Source of the DNA: Oceanicoccus sagamiensis
Lineage (GTDB): Bacteria; Pseudomonadota; Gammaproteobacteria; Pseudomonadales; Dasaniaceae
Reading direction: 5' to 3'
DNA length: 64,000 bases
Assembly: GCF_002117105.1 (NCBI RefSeq)
Contig: NZ_CP019343.1
Coordinates: 930,001 to 994,000 of the forward strand
Shown: positions 53,207 through 61,591 of the stretch, piece by piece
Layout: the number at the start of each line of letters is the position of its first letter
Position numbering within the stretch: position 1 is the first letter of the stretch
Position numbers and translations under genes: made by a program
Notes under the pieces: model-generated
The model's input: only the letters and a program-made list of their open reading frames with translations
What the model was told of the DNA's origin: nothing
Databases searched by the model: none

Positions 53207-53635
53207 TTAAGTGGCTAAACGGGCTTTTAGCCAGCGGGTAACACCCCCAATCATAGGAATATGCTCATAGACCATCTGCCCCATATCGTAGGCATCTTCA
53301 TGGTAATGGATACGCTCGTCAAAATGAATCTGGCTAATGCCCCTAACGGTAATTAAGTGGCCGCCGCCCAGCTTGGGGTGGCGAAAGTGCATATCCCACT
53401 TCATATAGGCCGCACTGTCAGATACTAACTGGTCGAGGAACTCAAAGCGACATTCATCCACATTAGTGGAAATATCCGCCATATAGTCCTGCATCGCCGG
53501 CAGGCCCCGAACCTGGTGTACCGGGTCTTTAAACACCAAATCATCGGTATAGAGCTGGTCAAGGCGGCCAAGGTCCAGCTGCATCATATCGCCGTAGCTG
53601 GCTTTAAATAGTTCGATAATATTGTTTTTACTCAT
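53207..53635 (-). CDS. NTF2/SnoaL-like protein
   Basis: 142 residues with the NTF2 cone-fold pattern (ELFKASYGDMMQLDLGRLDQ, LVFKDPVHQVRGLPAMQDYM, HYHEDAYDMGQMVYEHIPM). First gene of the CFA operon, directly downstream of the sigma-dependent promoter at 53743-53772. Function within these clusters is not known. Confidence 0.88.
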   Translation of the reverse strand: MSKNNIIELFKASYGDMMQLDLGRLDQLYTDDLVFKDPVHQVRGLPAMQDYMADISTNVDECRFEFLDQLVSDSAAYMKWDMHFRHPKLGGGHLITVRGISQIHFDERIHYHEDAYDMGQMVYEHIPMIGGVTRWLKARLAT

Positions 53636-53742
53636 AGTGCGCTATGTCCACATTCGGTCCGTTGTTATCCCGACTTAACAGACTGCTTGAAACGCCCCAA
53701 AATGGCTCTGGGACCCCTCTTCTGCCTAAATCCTCGTTGTAA

Positions 53743-53772
53743 AATGTACGCCTATTTTTCCTAATTGGATCA
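53743..53772 (-). promoter_or_regulatory. ECF-sigma-type promoter of the CFA operon
   Basis: On the minus strand TGATCC (53772-53767), 18 bases, TACATT (53748-53743). The TGATCC -35 with an 18-base spacer is the form known for RpoE/ChrR-type sigma factors. Confidence 0.7.
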
Positions 53773-53812
53773 GAGACTTCCCGATAATATCTGCAAGCCT
53801 TGTGATGTCCTG

Positions 53813-53842
53813 TGATCCAGTGTTTGACCTTGCCCGTAGATA
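53813..53842 (+). promoter_or_regulatory. ECF-sigma-type promoter of the sigma/ChrR operon
   Basis: TGATCC (53813-53818), 18 bases, TAGATA (53837-53842), about 84 bp before the sigma gene start. Same geometry as the divergent promoter, implying autoregulation. Confidence 0.7.
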
Positions 53843-53925
53843 ACTAAAAATACAATAGGCCAAAGGCGAGAAACACACTATGATGGGTGAACATAATGTC
53901 TAATTCCCTACAGAGGAAGACCCGT

Positions 53926-54519
53926 ATGTCCACAGCGACCAGCAATGGTAGTGACTCGAATGCTGAACGTAACGCCATGCTGAAAGAACTGATGGCGAAA
54001 GTTGCCGATCAGCGTGATAAACAGGCCTTTGAGAAGCTTTTTGATCATTTTGCCCCCCTGCTGCGCTCTTACAGCCTGGCCCGGGAGCCCGGAGCAGCCC
54101 TCCTTGCGGATGAGCTAGCCCAAGAGGTAATGATCAAGGTATGGAACAAAGCCCATACCTATAAGCCAGATATGGCGGCAGTTTCCACCTGGGTATTTAC
54201 TCTGGCGAGAAACTCCAGGATTGATTATCTAAGACGCAATGGGCGCTTTAGTACTGATATCGATCCCACCGAAATCTTCAATAATATGGAAGATGAAGGT
54301 CCGGACCCTTTCCAGCTAGCGCAGCAGCAGCGGGTTGAGAGCAAGGTCCATGAAGGTTTAAAGCAACTGCCCATTGAGCAGGCGCAAGTATTGGCCAAGG
54401 TCTATTTGGAGGGTAAAAGCCACCAGGAGACTTCGGATGAACTAGGACTGCCGCTGGGAACCGTTAAATCCCGTGTCCGTCTGGCACTACAGAAATTAGA
54501 ATTGTTGTTAAAGAGGTAG
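53926..54519 (+). CDS. rpoE: ECF RNA polymerase sigma factor (RpoE/ChrR type)
   Basis: 197 residues from the ATG at 53926, chosen because AGGAAG lies six bases upstream; ATG 53896 and GTG 53887 also fit the frame. Sigma-2 region KLFDHFAPLLRSYSLAREPG and ELAQEVMIKVWNKAHTYKPD with STWVFTLARNSRIDYLRR; sigma-4 region LPIEQAQVLAKVYLEGKSHQ and GLPLGTVKSRVRLAL. Paired with a ChrR anti-sigma, it should belong to the singlet-oxygen/lipid-damage responsive group. Seven bases before chrR. Confidence 0.9.
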   Translation: MSTATSNGSDSNAERNAMLKELMAKVADQRDKQAFEKLFDHFAPLLRSYSLAREPGAALLADELAQEVMIKVWNKAHTYKPDMAAVSTWVFTLARNSRIDYLRRNGRFSTDIDPTEIFNNMEDEGPDPFQLAQQQRVESKVHEGLKQLPIEQAQVLAKVYLEGKSHQETSDELGLPLGTVKSRVRLALQKLELLLKR

Positions 54520-54525
54520 ATATCG

Positions 54526-55182
54526 ATGGCAAATCACCACCCAGCCCCGGAATTACTCACTGCATTTTCAGCGGGCAGCTTACAGCTCAGTCATGCACTT
54601 TGTGTATCCACTCACTTGGAACGCTGCGACGAATGCCGCGCCAACCTTATGCGCTTAAATAGCATGGGCGCGAAGATGATGGAAGACTTAAAGCCGGCCA
54701 GGGCCTCCGAAGACCTGAAGAGCAGTGTGCTTGCCATGCTTGATGATGCCCCGAAAGAAGAACCGGCAGTCATCAACCGTGACTCACGTATACCTCGTGC
54801 CTTGCAGCAGTTTATTCCTGATGATTACGATTCATTGCAGTGGCACCATGTATCGCCGTCCATTCAAGCGGCCAAGCTGGTTACAGACAGCAATGGCTCC
54901 AAGGTAGAGATGCTGCGGATTAAGCCTGGTGGCCAAGTGCCAAGCCACACCCATACTGGCGATGAATATACTCTGTTATTAGAGGGCAGCTTCTCTGATG
55001 AGAGCGGTATTTATAAAGAAGGGGATTTTGTTGTTCGCGATGGTCGCCATAAGCACAAGCCAATGGTCACCGAAGATAAAGAGTGTATCTGCCTGACAGT
55101 AACGGATGCCCCCATTGAGTTTACCGGTTTCTTTACCCGCTGGTTAAACCCGATCTTACGCAGAGATCATTTCGCCCACTAA
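54526..55182 (+). CDS. chrR: ChrR-family cupin anti-sigma factor
   Basis: 218 residues. N-terminal zinc anti-sigma domain with His30-x3-Cys34-x2-Cys37 (THLERCDEC); C-terminal cupin with VPSHTHTGDEYTLLLEGSFS and DGRHKHKP, the metal site through which ChrR proteins respond to oxidants. Operon with the sigma gene and followed by a terminator. Confidence 0.93.
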   Translation: MANHHPAPELLTAFSAGSLQLSHALCVSTHLERCDECRANLMRLNSMGAKMMEDLKPARASEDLKSSVLAMLDDAPKEEPAVINRDSRIPRALQQFIPDDYDSLQWHHVSPSIQAAKLVTDSNGSKVEMLRIKPGGQVPSHTHTGDEYTLLLEGSFSDESGIYKEGDFVVRDGRHKHKPMVTEDKECICLTVTDAPIEFTGFFTRWLNPILRRDHFAH

Positions 55183-55194
55183 GCGGCCCCCTAA

Positions 55195-55230
55195 CAAAAA
55201 AGCGCAGCTATTTAGCTGCGCTTTTTTTTG
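55195..55230 (+). terminator. Rho-independent terminator
   Basis: AGCGCAGCTA (55201-55210), TT, TAGCTGCGCT (55213-55222), then eight T; A tract on the left. Ends the sigma/chrR operon and may also serve csrA from the other side. Confidence 0.95.
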
Positions 55231-55256
55231 CCTGGGATATTTCAATACCCCAGATA

Positions 55257-55460
55257 CTAACGATTACCGCGGTTATCTGAATCACTATTACCGGCTTTTT
55301 CCTGCTGGATACGCTGGTAAATCTCTTCGCGGTGCACTTCAACCTCTCTGGGAGCACTGATGCCCAAACGCACTTGATTACCCTGAACCTCTAACACAGT
55401 GATTTTAACATCATCACCAATAATAACGGTTTCGCCAATCCTTCTGGTTAGTATTAACAC
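55257..55460 (-). CDS. csrA: Carbon storage regulator CsrA/RsmA
   Basis: 67 residues from the GTG at 55460, chosen because the conserved N terminus is (M)[17 protein letters not shown] and AGGAGA lies upstream; a longer frame to 55496 adds non-family residues. Core [20 protein letters not shown] and [11 protein letters not shown] are canonical, with the RNA-binding Arg in EVHREEI. Binds GGA motifs in mRNA leaders to control translation. Extended polar C-terminal tail. Confidence 0.96.
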   Translation of the reverse strand: MLILTRRIGETVIIGDDVKITVLEVQGNQVRLGISAPREVEVHREEIYQRIQQEKAGNSDSDNRGNR

Positions 55461-55639
55461 AACCTTTCTCCTAAAATCTCTCTGACAATCCATCACTGCC
55501 TGACTGGGCAGCTACCGCTCAACTAAAGGTAGTCTTAAGCGACACAATGTCCCTAACAATTAGCCTTAGCGGTAGGTTATAACAGATGCGGGTTAGCTGC
55601 AAACCCGCCACCAGGCTGGCGTGAAGAGGACTGCGGAGA

Positions 55640-56503
55640 TCAGGCCTGATGCAAGCGCTCAACAAACTCGCGATAAAGCGTGGGATCGCGCCCCAGAATC
55701 CAGCGCAAGACATTGGGGTTGCCAAGAAAACCGCAGTCGTCATAGTGCTTATTCATAATCACCATTTGCTTAACCCGGTCTTCATTAAAACCCTTGGCCC
55801 TGGCATTTTCCTCTACCTGCTGCAAACTAATAGCCTGAGCCTCAACCGGCTTGCCGATGACCTCTGAAATAATAGCTGCCATATCGGTCTGGCTTAATGA
55901 TTCCCGCCCCGCCAGTTCATAAGTAGCAAAGTAGTGGCCATGCTCGGCGGCAACAATGGCTGTGGCCTCGGCCAAATCTTCCAGATCCACCACATTAAAC
56001 ATCACCTCGGTATTAAACGGCATGGCATGGATACCCTGCTCAACAACTTTGGGCCAGATGGGTAACAGGTGCTGCATATAACGGATCGGCTGCAAAATCG
56101 TATAGGGCAAGCCCGACTCTATCAGTACTTCTTCGGTATCTAACTTAAGGCTGTGGTGACGAACATCCCGGCGCAGCGGATGCATCACCGAATAGTAAAT
56201 AAAATGGCCAATATTGTGTTTTAGCGCGGCATCAATCAATGACTGGGTAATGGTTTTTTCATCAGGGTGCATCGGCGGGCCAACATGAATCAGTTTCTGG
56301 CAACCCATCACCGCGCTATCAATACTATCGGCATCCAGCATGTCGCCCACAGCAAAACCGGCGGCACCAAGGGCTTTTAAATCCTGCCACTGGTCTTTAT
56401 CACGAATAAACACCTTAACAGGCAGTTGTAGGCCAACCAGCTTTTTTAAGATGGCCCGGCCGGTTTTTCCGTTGGCACCGGTTAATAATATCGTCTCACT
56501 CAT
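55640..56503 (-). CDS. NmrA-like NAD(P)-binding protein
   Basis: 287 residues. ILLTGANGKTGRAILKKLVG gives the atypical SDR motif GANGKTG; HFIYYSVMHPLRRDVRHHSL and LEDLAEATAIVAAEHG are typical of the NmrA/QOR2 group. Cytoplasmic, no signal. Stands alone between terminators. A quinone or sensor function is possible; the physiological role is not evident. Confidence 0.87.
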   Translation of the reverse strand: MSETILLTGANGKTGRAILKKLVGLQLPVKVFIRDKDQWQDLKALGAAGFAVGDMLDADSIDSAVMGCQKLIHVGPPMHPDEKTITQSLIDAALKHNIGHFIYYSVMHPLRRDVRHHSLKLDTEEVLIESGLPYTILQPIRYMQHLLPIWPKVVEQGIHAMPFNTEVMFNVVDLEDLAEATAIVAAEHGHYFATYELAGRESLSQTDMAAIISEVIGKPVEAQAISLQQVEENARAKGFNEDRVKQMVIMNKHYDDCGFLGNPNVLRWILGRDPTLYREFVERLHQA

Positions 56504-56562
56504 TTAATCTCTCACTCCATAGATACTGTGCGACGCTCAGTATAAGCCGATAGACAGGCAAT

Positions 56563-56592
56563 AAAAAGGGAGCATGCTGCTCCCTTTTTATT
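56563..56592. terminator. Rho-independent terminator, bidirectional
   Basis: AAAAA-GGGAGCA (56568-56574), TGC, TGCTCCC (56578-56584), TTTTT. Lies between the NmrA-like gene and the membrane-protein gene ending at 56660. Confidence 0.9.
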
Positions 56593-56659
56593 ACTTTATT
56601 GATATGACTTATCAGGCAAAAATCTTAGCTGATAAATGCTGCTCCGCAGCCAAAGATAT

Positions 56660-57600
56660 TTAAAGCGATCTTTGTGTTTTTTCATTGATGGGTGTCAGCC
56701 AGAGAAAACGCAATATGGCAATAAACAGCACCAGTACAATCGTCATAGCAATGGGGTGCCTGTCAGCATATAGGTAGAACTCATAAAACTCACCATAGAA
56801 CTGCGCACATTCTGGAATAAACCAGGCCACACCGATGGCGCCAATACCATAGCGAATCGAAAGCCCCACTTCACGCTGCTGGGTTTGTTTGTACAATAGA
56901 TACAATCCCCAAATAATAATCAGACCACACAGCACATAGGTCACCGGGTGATACAAGCCAAATAGACGTGGATCGACAACAGCCAGCATCAAGACATACA
57001 TAAACCAGGTAACATAGAAGTATTCAAAGGCAGCCACTCGCGCCACATTAGGGCGGTAACCCTGTGTAGGCTTACCTAGAATACTGGCATCCATTCTAAA
57101 GATATTACGCCTTACCCAGAGTAACATGCGGCAACGCATATCCTTATTCAACATCACAAACAATAGCGTAATCACGCAGAAAACACCTGATGCATGCAAA
57201 AATACGTGAGAACCTAAAAATCCGCCCTGTACACCACCGCCGGGAGGTAATACTTTTGGAATCTGAGCGGCATCGCCAAAAAAGTGCATAAAGGATTCCA
57301 TCCAGGACATCCATACCAAGGTTGCCCCATATAACCCAGCAGCGAGCCTTTTACCTCATCCTTGCCCATGCCACGCACGATTAACCAGACGCCTAGCAGA
57401 CCCAAAAGACCAGGGATAATATATTTCCAGGGTTCAGGCAATACATAGAGCGTTATAACCGTGTAGCTATGAGCTAGCATTTTCTCACAAAACATAACTG
57501 CGATAATTAGCAAACCAAGCATAGGGGGAGTACGCAATTTCTCCGCCAGGGTATTGCTCTTAGCAGTTGTAACATTTTCAGCACTGCTTACAGACGACAT
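56660..57600 (-). CDS. Polytopic membrane protein (frameshifted)
   Basis: About 313 residues in two frames. The 5' part (57600-57329) encodes a polar N terminus and two spans up to KGSLLGYMG. One missing base in the G4 run at 57325-57328 shifts the frame; adding a G gives YMGATLVWMSWMESF and continues to 56660 through about five more spans (GVFCVITLLFVML, EYFYVTWFMYVLMLAVVD, YVLCGLIIIWGLYLLYKQ, AMTIVLVLFIAILRFLWL). No family recognised. Next to a TonB receptor on the same strand but separated by its terminator. Confidence 0.75.
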
Positions 57601-57644
57601 TAGAACCTCGGAATATTATCAATAGTAAATAAGGGTAAAATTTG

Positions 57645-57674
57645 AAAAAAGCCCCGCAGCTAATGCTGCGGGGT
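57645..57674 (-). terminator. Rho-independent terminator of the TonB receptor gene
   Basis: On the minus strand CCCCGCAGC (57673-57665), ATTA, GCTGCGGGG (57660-57652), C and six T, 45 bases after the receptor stop. Confidence 0.93.
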
Positions 57675-57718
57675 AAAAATCCCCATGACGATGATCAAAT
57701 CACAAGGGGTGGGTCTCA

Positions 57719-60268
57719 CTAAAAGTTGTATTGAAATCTAACACCTGCAGTACGTGGCTGCGGCAATACCAGGCTGGTTGCTTTTGGTAAGGCCATAAAG
57801 GCGACAAAGTTTCCGTAGTCCGTATTGTTTAAACCACTTTTAATTTTATCGTCGTCCAGTACATTATCGACATAGGCAATAGCGCTCCAGGTTTCATTGC
57901 TTAAACCTGCCTGAATATTCCATAGTTGATACGATGGTAAATAGGCATTGTTGCCATCATCCAAATAACGCTTGGATTGGTAAGAACCATTGATTTCAGC
58001 CATGACTTCGATACCGCTATCTAAAGGCTGTTCAAAACGCAGCGCCATAGTCGCGGCCCGCTTGGCGGACAAGGCCATCTGGTTGCCAGAAAAATCACCT
58101 TCGGCATTACCCGCTAAAGCCAGATTGTCATCCGATAACACCGCATCACCAGGTAAGCCCTGTGCAGTGATATCGGCAAGGTTATAATTATCGTACTCTG
58201 CATCAGAGTAGACATAACCAAAATCTGCTGAGAAGCTTTCATTAATCTGGTAAGCCACATCAAATTCAAAACCTTCGATCGTGCTTTCACCGGCGTTTAC
58301 AATACTGGACTGCGGTACACCACTACCATCGTCAGATGTGATGCTCACCTGCTGATCGGTATAGTCGTAGTGGAAGATTGCGCCGTTAACCACCAAACGA
58401 TTATTGAACCAGGCTGTTTTTGCACCGATTTCAATGGAGTCTACTGATTCTGGTTTGAACTCACCCTCAGAAACATCACCATTGGCATCCGTAGTAATAA
58501 TACCGCCTGGCTTGAAGCCTTCGGCGTAGGTGAAATACACCATGGCATCTGGTGTGACTTGATAATTAACAGTAGCTCTAGGTACAAACTCATTGGCGCT
58601 GACGGAATTACTAGAATTACCGCAATCAGGAATCGCAATATTCATAAAGCTAAAGTCACAGAATAAACCACCGGTAGAAGTATAAGCTCCCACATCGTAG
58701 TTATTACCTTCGTAGTCAATATCTTCTTCGAGATAGCGACCTTCCAGAGTAAAACTCCAGTCGTCTAAATTGTATGTGCCGGATGCGGCTATAGATTTAT
58801 GTTCGGTTTCACGATTGAGCTGTACTGTATCGATAGTAAAGTCCGGTTCAGTCACAAAGACATTAAAAGGTGGCGCAACAACACTGCCCTCACGCTCCCA
58901 AAACTTACTGCCCTCATCGGTATCCATTTCTTCTTTCCAGTACAAGGCACTGATAAAGTAATCAAAATCACCTGTACTACCTAAGAAACGAAACTCCTGA
59001 CTGATCTGTTCGACTTCGTGCTCAATATTACCCATGGCCGAGAAGCCAAAAGCACCAAAACCGGTCCAATCTGTTTGCACATAATTGTTTTGGTCAAAGT
59101 CATTTTGGATTTTGGTGGTGTTATCGGTATAGCCGGTGATAGTACGGAATTCTGACTCGTCAAACTCCCAACGTAAATCCAGACTCAAACGGGTTGATTC
59201 AATATCGGTACCATTAAAATCTTTGCCTGTTCTTGTATCAGGACTTAAATCAATATCAGATTCTTTGGCAGAAACCTCACCCGTAGCTTGGGGAATACAG
59301 GTAGGAACCGGTGCAAATAAATGGCCATAAGGTGCAGGGTTCGAGTCACAATAAGCAGCAGTGCCTGCATCGGCAGCGGCATTACCACTAAAAACAGGTA
59401 GCGAGCTATTACCCGGGTTTACAACACCGGTGCCAAAAGCCCCGGGCTGGGTAATATCAACCGCAGGCGAGTTTACAATGGGACGTAAACCTAATTCTTC
59501 ATCATTGTAGGACGCGGTAAATAAACCGGTAAATATATCATCAGGTGTCCACTGCAACGCGAAGCTGCCGCCAGTACTTTCACCATCACCTAAATCGCCG
59601 CCGGTATTCGGGTTTTCATACCAACCGTCAGTTTCCCAAGAAGACAATGTCACACGCCCAGCCAGTGTTTCAGTAATACCGCCAGTGACACTTAATTTCA
59701 ATTCCTGAGTACCGTGCTCATCAATGTTGACATCAACAGCACCTGAAAATTCTTGCTCTGGCTTTTTGGTCACATAATTAATCGCACCCGTAAAAGCACT
59801 ACGGCCGTACAGAACACTCTGCGGGCCTTTGACAACTTCAACCCGTTCCAAATCCATCAAGCGCAAGTTAGCGGTAATACCACCACCACCGGTCGTTAAA
59901 GCTTCACTGGTAATATCGATATCATCAATCAAGGTAGCAACATTGGAGCGGCCACGGGTCGATGAAAGACCACGAATAACCGGCCGCGTATCATTAGGGG
60001 TAAGACCCACATCAAATACCAGACCCGCTGATAATTGGGCGACATCAGCCACACTGTTAATACCCTTCTCCTGAATCTGCACAGAGGTCACCGCATCCAA
60101 AGCCATTGGAATACTTTGAAGGTTCTCTTCTGTTTTACGGGCGGTAACGATGATTTCTTCAATCGCCAGATTAATATCATTTGCCGCGACGACCGGAGCC
60201 TGAACAGCTGCAGCAGCCAGAAGTGTTGAACACTGAACTGCAGACCATAACTTTGAACGCTTAAACAT
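57719..60268 (-). CDS. TonB-dependent outer-membrane receptor
   Basis: 849 residues from the ATG at 60268, chosen for its AGGGGA site; a longer frame to 60343 adds a non-signal leader. Signal peptide to about AAVQAPVVAA, TonB-box-like EEIIVTARK, plug domain (SVQIQEKGINSVADVAQLSA, LERVEVVKGPQSVLYGRSAF) and a 22-strand barrel ending in Phe (AGVRFQYNF). Imports an unknown ligand; the plug resembles those of receptors for hydrophobic or organic substrates. Divergent from a TetR gene, with two palindromic operators between. Confidence 0.94.
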   Translation of the reverse strand: MFKRSKLWSAVQCSTLLAAAAVQAPVVAANDINLAIEEIIVTARKTEENLQSIPMALDAVTSVQIQEKGINSVADVAQLSAGLVFDVGLTPNDTRPVIRGLSSTRGRSNVATLIDDIDITSEALTTGGGGITANLRLMDLERVEVVKGPQSVLYGRSAFTGAINYVTKKPEQEFSGAVDVNIDEHGTQELKLSVTGGITETLAGRVTLSSWETDGWYENPNTGGDLGDGESTGGSFALQWTPDDIFTGLFTASYNDEELGLRPIVNSPAVDITQPGAFGTGVVNPGNSSLPVFSGNAAADAGTAAYCDSNPAPYGHLFAPVPTCIPQATGEVSAKESDIDLSPDTRTGKDFNGTDIESTRLSLDLRWEFDESEFRTITGYTDNTTKIQNDFDQNNYVQTDWTGFGAFGFSAMGNIEHEVEQISQEFRFLGSTGDFDYFISALYWKEEMDTDEGSKFWEREGSVVAPPFNVFVTEPDFTIDTVQLNRETEHKSIAASGTYNLDDWSFTLEGRYLEEDIDYEGNNYDVGAYTSTGGLFCDFSFMNIAIPDCGNSSNSVSANEFVPRATVNYQVTPDAMVYFTYAEGFKPGGIITTDANGDVSEGEFKPESVDSIEIGAKTAWFNNRLVVNGAIFHYDYTDQQVSITSDDGSGVPQSSIVNAGESTIEGFEFDVAYQINESFSADFGYVYSDAEYDNYNLADITAQGLPGDAVLSDDNLALAGNAEGDFSGNQMALSAKRAATMALRFEQPLDSGIEVMAEINGSYQSKRYLDDGNNAYLPSYQLWNIQAGLSNETWSAIAYVDNVLDDDKIKSGLNNTDYGNFVAFMALPKATSLVLPQPRTAGVRFQYNF

Positions 60269-60379
60269 GAATGTTCCCCTGATTTTTTTAATGTACCCAC
60301 ACGAAACAACCAAAAAGTAGGTATTTACCCTTACTAACAGCATGGTTGTTAATTATTTCAATCTCCAGCATAGTAAAAC

Positions 60380-60457
60380 TGACCGATTGGTCAAATAACT
60401 AAAGCGAGATTAGAGGATATTTTTTATAACATCAAGCACTTTATGACCGATCGGTCA
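60380..60457. promoter_or_regulatory. Two TetR-type palindromic operators
   Basis: TGACCGATTGGTCA (60380-60393) and the perfect palindrome TGACCGATCGGTCA (60444-60457), 64 bp apart, in the 287-base region between the TonB receptor and TetR genes. Both probably bind the adjacent regulator. Confidence 0.8.
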
Positions 60458-60555
60458 GTTTTATGAATTATTTCCGAGACTGATTTGATCTAGAGCTTTA
60501 GATTCTTAGTGCGGTAGGGTATAAATACTCAGCGATTTATAGGTAGCGGTAAACG

Positions 60556-61203
60556 ATGACAACGGCAGTAACCAAGAAAGCAGGTAAAGGAAACCTTAAG
60601 CGGGCAGCAACAGAAACCCGCATTATCAAGGCCTTTGAGAAGGTGCTTAAGCGCGATGGTATCTCCAATGTTGGGGTCAACGCGGTTATCAAGGAGGCCG
60701 GTGTTGGCAAGGGCCTGCTCTATGAATACTTTGGCGGCCTGGATGGCCTTGCCGATGCATGGGTCGCACGCTCTCATTTTATTCCCGATGCTGAAGAAAT
60801 TGCTGGCAAACCACTGGACCAGTTTCTGGAGCAATCATTGGCCGACCAGATTCGTGATGTCCATATCAACTATGCCAGTATGTTACGCAAAAATGCTCTG
60901 GCGCAGGAAATTTTTGTTGAGGAACTACAGCCCACGACAAAAATGAGCAAAACCGCCTCCCATATAAGAGCCCAGATTGGTATTACCCACGAAAGCTTTT
61001 TTACAAAGTTAACGCCTGTATCTGACCCTGATTACCATGCACTGATTTTCACCCTGCATGCTGCCTCGAATTATTTAGCTCTGCGTTCAAAAACTTCACC
61101 GGTTTTTAACGGGGTGGATATGTCCAAGGATGAAGGCTGGGAGATGTTGATGGGAATGCTATCAACGGTGGTTGATAAATTTGAGCAAGGAAAGAATTCG
61201 TAG
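60556..61203 (+). CDS. TetR-family transcriptional regulator
   Basis: 215 residues. N-terminal helix-turn-helix (RIIKAFEKVLKRDGISNVGV, NAVIKEAGVGKGLLYEYFGG, about residues 22-65) and a helical ligand domain. Likely controls the divergent TonB receptor through the two palindromes. Its stop codon TAG is the first part of a REP-like repeat (TAGGGTGGATTACAATCC), so the natural C terminus may have been altered; codons 165 to stop are duplicated downstream. Confidence 0.92.
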   Translation: MTTAVTKKAGKGNLKRAATETRIIKAFEKVLKRDGISNVGVNAVIKEAGVGKGLLYEYFGGLDGLADAWVARSHFIPDAEEIAGKPLDQFLEQSLADQIRDVHINYASMLRKNALAQEIFVEELQPTTKMSKTASHIRAQIGITHESFFTKLTPVSDPDYHALIFTLHAASNYLALRSKTSPVFNGVDMSKDEGWEMLMGMLSTVVDKFEQGKNS

Positions 61204-61545
61204 GGTGGATTACAATCCACCAAGCTCAGCCATGAGTACCCTATAATGGTGGATTATAATCCACCCTACGAGCTAAATCCTTGAAAGAAAGCGTAATTCA
61301 CCCTGCATGCTGCCTCGAATTATTTAGCTCTGCGTTCAAAAACTTCACCGGTTTTTAACGGGGTGGATATGTCCAAGGATGAAGGCTGGGAGATGTTGAT
61401 GGGAATGCTATCAACGGTGGTTGATAAATTTGAGCAAGGAAAGAATTCGTAGGGTGGATTACAATCCACCAAGCTCAGCCATGAGCACCCTATAATGGTG
61501 GATTATAATCCACCCTACGAGCTAAATCCTTGAAAGAAAGCGTAA
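61048..61545 (+). repeat. 249-bp tandem duplication (tetR 3' end plus repeat)
   Basis: 61048-61296 and 61297-61545 are direct copies differing, as far as I can see, at one base (GAGTACCC versus GAGCACCC). Each unit holds the last 51 codons and stop of tetR (156 bases) and 93 bases of repeat sequence. The second copy of the coding part is a promoterless, start-less gene remnant. Confidence 0.94.
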
Positions 61546-61591
61546 ACGTGATGCCAGAGCTGTGCTGGGTAGGGGTTTGCACCCCACCCTA
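61201..61591. repeat. REP/BIME-like repeats, same family as 3637-4000
   Basis: Two copies (61201-61267 and 61450-61516) of a pair of inverted arms, TAGGGTGGATTACAATCC and GGATTATAATCCACCCTA, around CAAGCTCAGCCATGAG. A third, divergent hairpin (GGTAGGGGT-TTGC-ACCCC then ACCCTACC) at 61568-61592 lies at the aceE 3' end and could stop transcription. Apart from the duplicated tetR remnant the stretch 61204-61588 holds no gene. Confidence 0.85.

Noticed and set aside
61297-61452. Second tetR gene
   Set aside because: Only the duplicated last 51 codons; no start or helix-turn-helix.
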